From Polyrhizophydium stewartii (lineage: Eukaryota; Chytridiomycota; Chytridiomycetes; Rhizophydiales), in NCBI GenBank assembly GCA_027604665.1, contig JADGIZ010000541.1:1-12054 (forward strand): 12,054 nucleotides of DNA, written 5' to 3'. Positions 9,321 to 12,054 of this stretch are shown here, one piece after another (position 1 is the first letter of the stretch; each line of letters starts with the position of its first letter). The notes beneath the pieces are model-generated. The model was not told where the DNA came from, did not search any database, and saw only the letters and a list, made by a program, of their open reading frames with translations. Position numbers and translations under genes: made by a program.

Positions 9321-9368
9321 GTGGGGACAGCGACTTCGCCGGGTGCACGGTAAACACGGTTGTTCTGT
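9321..9368. other. Convergent intergenic spacer, CCDC180 / mS34
   Basis: The two stop codons are 48 bp apart on opposite strands. The space is too short for two separate 3' untranslated regions, so the transcripts probably overlap. No obvious poly(A) signal is visible. Confidence 0.6.
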
Positions 9369-9879
9369 TCAGACGGTCTCGAGGTTGAGCTTGCGCTCGA
9401 TTGTCCGCACGTCCTCTGGTGCCTCGTAGAAGCGCCAGTTCTCCTCAAAGGCGGTGCCGATCCTGCGGGCCTCGGGGCTGCGCACGCCGTCCATGACCTT
9501 GTACCCGTAGATGGTCGCGTTCGAGGTCGCCTGTGGGGTGCCAGAGCGAGCTGTCAGCCGTCGTGGCGGCCGGACGCTCTGTTGCGGCGCCAAGCGCGCG
9601 CAAGCGAGAGCCATTGGCGAGGCAGCGAGTGCGGGCAGGCGGTGTCCTGGCCGCTCGCGGCGCAGGTGCGTGCCGCTGATCCCGACGCACCCTGTCGTAC
9701 TCGATGCGGTCGACCTCGTACCACGACGCCTTCTTGCCGCGCGCGATCCAGACGGCGGGCACGACGCGGCATCCCTTGCCTCCGGCGGGCAGGTCGCCGA
9801 CGAGATGCAGCAGCGTCTTGGGGCCTAGCTTGAGGAACGACGGGTAGCGGCCCCACAGCTCGCGCACGACCGCGGACAT
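9369..9879 (-). CDS. MRPS34: mS34-like mitochondrial small-subunit ribosomal protein
   Basis: Probable mitochondrial ribosomal small-subunit protein of the MRP-S34 family. Exons on the minus strand are 9879-9691 and 9530-9369 (stop TGA), giving 116 residues. The 160-nt intron (9690-9531) is phase 0, with donor AGG|GTGCGT, branch GGCTGACAG and acceptor ACCCCACAG. Similarity is to the core of animal and plant mS34: LLHLVGDLPAGGKGCRV, VWIARGKKASWYEVDRIEYD, then YGYKVMDGV, EARRIGTAFEENWRF. Spacing of the G-LP-G-G block, the W-Y pair, the Gly-containing strand and the final WR follows the family. It is shorter than human mS34 (about 218 residues), which has extensions at both ends. In-frame ATGs at 9912 and 9972 would add an N-terminal segment; the one from 9972 is Arg-rich and could be a mitochondrial presequence, so the start is uncertain. 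Divergent with IMP4. Family assignment is moderate because it rests on a short protein. Confidence 0.6.
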
Positions 9880-10019
9880 GTCGAGAAAGCGGCAGTTTGC
9901 GCAAGTGCGCATTCCGCTGTTTTCCATCCCAGACTCGGCCAATGGGCGCGCGGCACGTGATCGCATGGGCATTTTTCTTTTTTGTTTTTGACTGCGACGC
10001 AGCGACACAGCGACACACC
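9880..10019. promoter_or_regulatory. Bidirectional promoter region, mS34 / IMP4, with T-tract
   Basis: 140 bp separate the start codons of two ribosome-related genes (less if mS34 starts at 9912 or 9972). The region contains a T-rich run at 9972-9989 (ATTTTTCTTTTTTGTTTTT), very unusual in this GC-rich window. It is followed by the short direct repeat CAGCGACACAGCGACACACC at 10000-10019, just before the IMP4 ATG. Poly(dA:dT) tracts commonly exclude nucleosomes at fungal promoters of ribosome-related genes; applying that here is inference. If mS34 starts at 9972, the T-tract lies at its very start. Confidence 0.55.
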
Positions 10020-11309
10020 ATGATCCGGAGACAGACCCGGCTGCGGCGCGAGTACCTGTACCGCAAGGCCCTCGAGTCAAAGGACCGCCTGATTTTCGAG
10101 CGCAAGCAGCAGCTGAAACAGGCGCTCGAGGGTGGGCGCGGCGTGCGCTGCCGGAGCGGGTCGGCGACGGCGCAGCGACATGACGCTAACGACATTGCGA
10201 CGATGCCGACGGATGGCGCTGCATGCCGGCGGCGGTCTGGCCGCATGGCGCTGCACATGGCGCTACTGATATGGCGCTACGTTGCGCTGCGTCTGCTGCA
10301 CAGAGGGAAAGCCGATTCCGGGCGACCTGCGCAAGGACGCCGAAGCGCTTCGCAAGGAGCTCGTGTTTGACGAGAACCAGGCCGGTGCGCAATGGCGTGC
10401 GCCGTGGGCGGCGAGCAGCTGGGCTGATGTACTGACTGTCGGTTACTGAGCAGCACCGACATCGCACATTGACGACGAGTATGCACGCGCGGGCGAGGTG
10501 GACCCCAAGGTTCTGATCACCACATCGCGCGACCCAAGCAGCCGCCTGGTGCAGTTCTCCAAGGTGGCCTCACGCTCAGATGGCGTGTGCGCATGCGGCC
10601 GAGTGCTGACGATGCTTGCGGCGAGCAGGAGATGAAGCTCATGTTCCCCAACTCGCAACGCATGAACCGCGGCAACTACGTGATCGAGGACATTGTCGAG
10701 GCGTGCCGCAAGAGCGACGCAACTGATCTGATCATTCTGCACGAGCACCGCGGCCAGCCTGGTGAGCGCGGCCATCACAGCGCCGTACCCGTGCCGCAGC
10801 TGACATGCCCCCGCTGGCGGCCGCAGACGGCATGGTCATCTCGCACTTTCCATACGGCCCGACGGCGTACTTTTCGCTGCACAACGTGGTGCTGCGCCAC
10901 GACATCCCCGACCGCGGCACGGTCTCGGAGCAATACCCGCACCTGATATTTGAGAACTTCAACTCCAAGCTCGGCCAGCGCGTGCAGAACATCCTCAAGT
11001 ACCTGTTCCCCGTGCCCAAGGAGGACAGCAAGCGCGTGATGACGTTTGCAAACAGCAGCGACTTTGTGTCGTACCGCCATCATGTGTTCTACAAGGTTGA
11101 CGGCGAGGTGCAGCTTGCCGAGGTCGGCCCGCGGTTCGAGATGCGGTGTGAGTGGCGCACGCGATGTGCGTGGGCGGCATGTAGGCGGCGGCGCTGACGC
11201 TGCCGCAGTGTACGAGATCAAGCTGGGCACGGTCGACATCAAGGAGGCCGACACCGAGTGGGTCTTCCGGCCGTACCAGCGCACGGCGCGGAAACGCGAC
11301 GTGCTGTGA
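10020..11309 (+). CDS. IMP4: IMP4, U3 snoRNP Brix-domain protein
   Basis: Component of the Mpp10-Imp3-Imp4 complex in the nucleolar SSU processome. It promotes U3 snoRNA-pre-rRNA pairing for 18S rRNA processing. Six exons: 10020-10131, 10304-10384, 10454-10563, 10629-10761, 10827-11147 and 11209-11309 (TGA), totalling 285 residues against about 290 in human and yeast. All five intron phases close. The N-terminus [17 protein letters not shown] matches the family. Exons 2-3 join to [12 protein letters not shown]; the Brix domain runs from about residue 81 ([16 protein letters not shown]) through [66 protein letters not shown] and [16 protein letters not shown] to the conserved end TARKRDVL. Introns are 172, 69, 65, 65 and 61 nt, four of them with CTGAC branch motifs. 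The ATG has A at -3. No defect seen; complete gene. Confidence 0.96.
10213..10278 (+). repeat. Four copies of ATGGCGCT inside IMP4 intron 1
   Basis: The octamer ATGGCGCT occurs at 10213-10220, 10245-10252, 10257-10264 and 10271-10278. The last three are nearly tandem (start spacing 12 and 14). All lie in intron 1 (10132-10303), which at 172 nt is about 2.5 times as long as the other IMP4 introns. Confidence 0.7.
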
Positions 11310-11587
11310 GCCGCGGCCGGAGCTGCCGGCGAGCGGAGCGGAGCCTGGACGGAGTGGGGCATGGGCGGAGATCCCGAGCGCGGGAGAATGAATGCGTTGC
11401 GGAACCGGCGGCCGGGAGATGATGGCGCGATGGCGCGGAGAAATCGCGCGATCGGCGGGCGTCGGCCGAGGTTGCGTTGCGCCGCGGGGTTTCCGACACC
11501 GCTGGCGGCCGAGCACGACATCGTGCAAGCCGCTCCCGCCCGCTGCTGCGCCGTCACGCCCCCCTCCGCCGCCGCCGCCCCGAAACA
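11310..11587. promoter_or_regulatory. Intergenic region between IMP4 and the right-edge gene
   Basis: 278 bp holding the IMP4 3' end and the promoter and leader of the next gene. Several ATGs lie at 11361-11432, including an out-of-frame open frame that would overlap the main start. From 11433 to 11587 there is no ATG, which suggests the transcript begins in that 155-bp stretch (inference). It ends in a C-rich, CCG-repeat leader (about 11556-11580). I see no coding sequence or RNA gene here. Confidence 0.5.
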
Positions 11588-12054
11588 ATGGCAGGACGCC
11601 GCTTCGACTTTATTGCCCAGCTCAACGAGCGCATCGACGATGCCTCGCAGCAGTCCCAGCCCGCGGGCGGCCAGCTCGACCAGAGCCAGCTCCCGCAGCA
11701 GGCGCTTGCGAGCGGCGGCGCAGCCGCCACGCACGCTGCCGCGCACACGCAGAGCCAGGCGGAGCCGCGCCAGCAGCTGCTGTCGAGCGCGCTGATGCAT
11801 CAGCAGGAAGCCGGCATGGGCTTCGGCGGCCCCGTCTTTGGCGGCGCGCTGCACACCCAAGGCTCGTCGTCGGCTGCTGCGCCGCCGCAGCGCCTCTCGG
11901 ACGACCTCGACTTCTGGCTCACCGCCGACTTTGAGGACGACGACGGCTTCAACCGCGACCTGGGCATCGCCGGTGCGTGCTGCCGCGGGCGCCGTCGCCA
12001 GAGCGGCGCTCGCTGCCTCCGTCACACGTGTCATCGATCGTTTCACGGCTGACC
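11588..12054 (+). CDS. Unrecognised acidic, Gln/Ala-rich protein, first exon (3' partial)
   Basis: The ATG at 11588 has A at -3 (AACAATGG), and no in-frame ATG lies upstream. The first coding exon, 11588-11972, encodes 128 complete codons: a basic/amphipathic start (MAGRRFDFIAQLNERIDDAS), a Gln/Ala/Ser-rich low-complexity middle, a Gly-rich patch (MGFGGPVFGG), and an acidic-aromatic block (DDLDFWLTADFEDDDGFN) ending DLGIA. A donor GCCG|GTGCGT at 11973 matches other introns here, and the final bases GGCTGACC look like the branch motif, so the intron's acceptor should lie just beyond the window. The mix of Gln-rich and acidic-hydrophobic sequence resembles transcriptional activation regions, but I do not recognise the family and no DNA-binding domain is visible. 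Function unassigned. Confidence 0.65.

Noticed and set aside
10775..12046. 423-codon minus-strand open frame over IMP4 exons and the right-edge gene
   Set aside because: It is opposite the highly conserved IMP4 Brix domain and opposite a second gene, with no motif of its own.
1..12054. Mobile element, tRNA, rRNA or viral sequence
   Set aside because: I saw no transposase, reverse transcriptase, long terminal or inverted repeats, cloverleaf sequence or rRNA core motif on either strand.

Overview
This window looks like nuclear DNA of a GC-rich, intron-bearing zoosporic (flagellated) fungus, most likely a chytrid-type lineage. It holds a fungal-type MET30 (SCF sulfur-regulation F-box/WD40 protein) together with CCDC180, a large coiled-coil protein family typical of organisms with cilia or flagella, and RBM48 and mS34, two proteins that ascomycete yeasts generally lack. 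I did not identify the species. Gene density is very high and introns are short (about 60-100 nt, two near 175 nt). There is no sign of bacterial operons, transposons, CRISPR arrays or tRNA/rRNA genes.

Layout from left to right: (1) 3' part of MET30 on + (1-2029, one intron, start outside the window). (2) RBM48 on - (2781 down to 2130, four exons, one of them only 25 nt), tail-to-tail with MET30. (3) CCDC180 on + (2890-9320, twelve exons, 1,879 residues), sharing a 108-bp divergent promoter with RBM48. (4) An mS34-like mitochondrial ribosomal protein on - (9879 down to 9369, two exons), tail-to-tail with CCDC180 across 48 bp. (5) IMP4, the Brix-domain U3 snoRNP protein, on + (10020-11309, six exons, complete at 285 residues), sharing a divergent promoter of about 140 bp with mS34. 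(6) The first exon of an unrecognised acidic, Gln/Ala-rich protein on + (11588 to the right edge).

Gene models were built by hand from splice signals, reading-frame continuity and remembered family similarity. For RBM48, CCDC180, mS34 and IMP4 every intron phase closes, and each total coding length is a multiple of three. The introns share one grammar: donors mostly GTG (17 of 22, commonly GTGCGY, GTGGGC or GTGAGY), a CTGAC branch motif (17 of 22) close to the acceptor, and no strong polypyrimidine tract. One intron in CCDC180 appears to be GC-AG.

I see no operon-like shared function and no novel defence or mobile system. The genes are housekeeping (IMP4, mS34, RBM48), sulfur regulation (MET30) and flagellar (CCDC180). 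The points most worth a second look are the minor-spliceosome-associated RBM48 with its micro-exon, the His-Gly repeat tract inside CCDC180, the GC-AG intron, two stop-free 3n introns near the CCDC180 3' end, mS34 in a fungus, and the unidentified right-edge gene.
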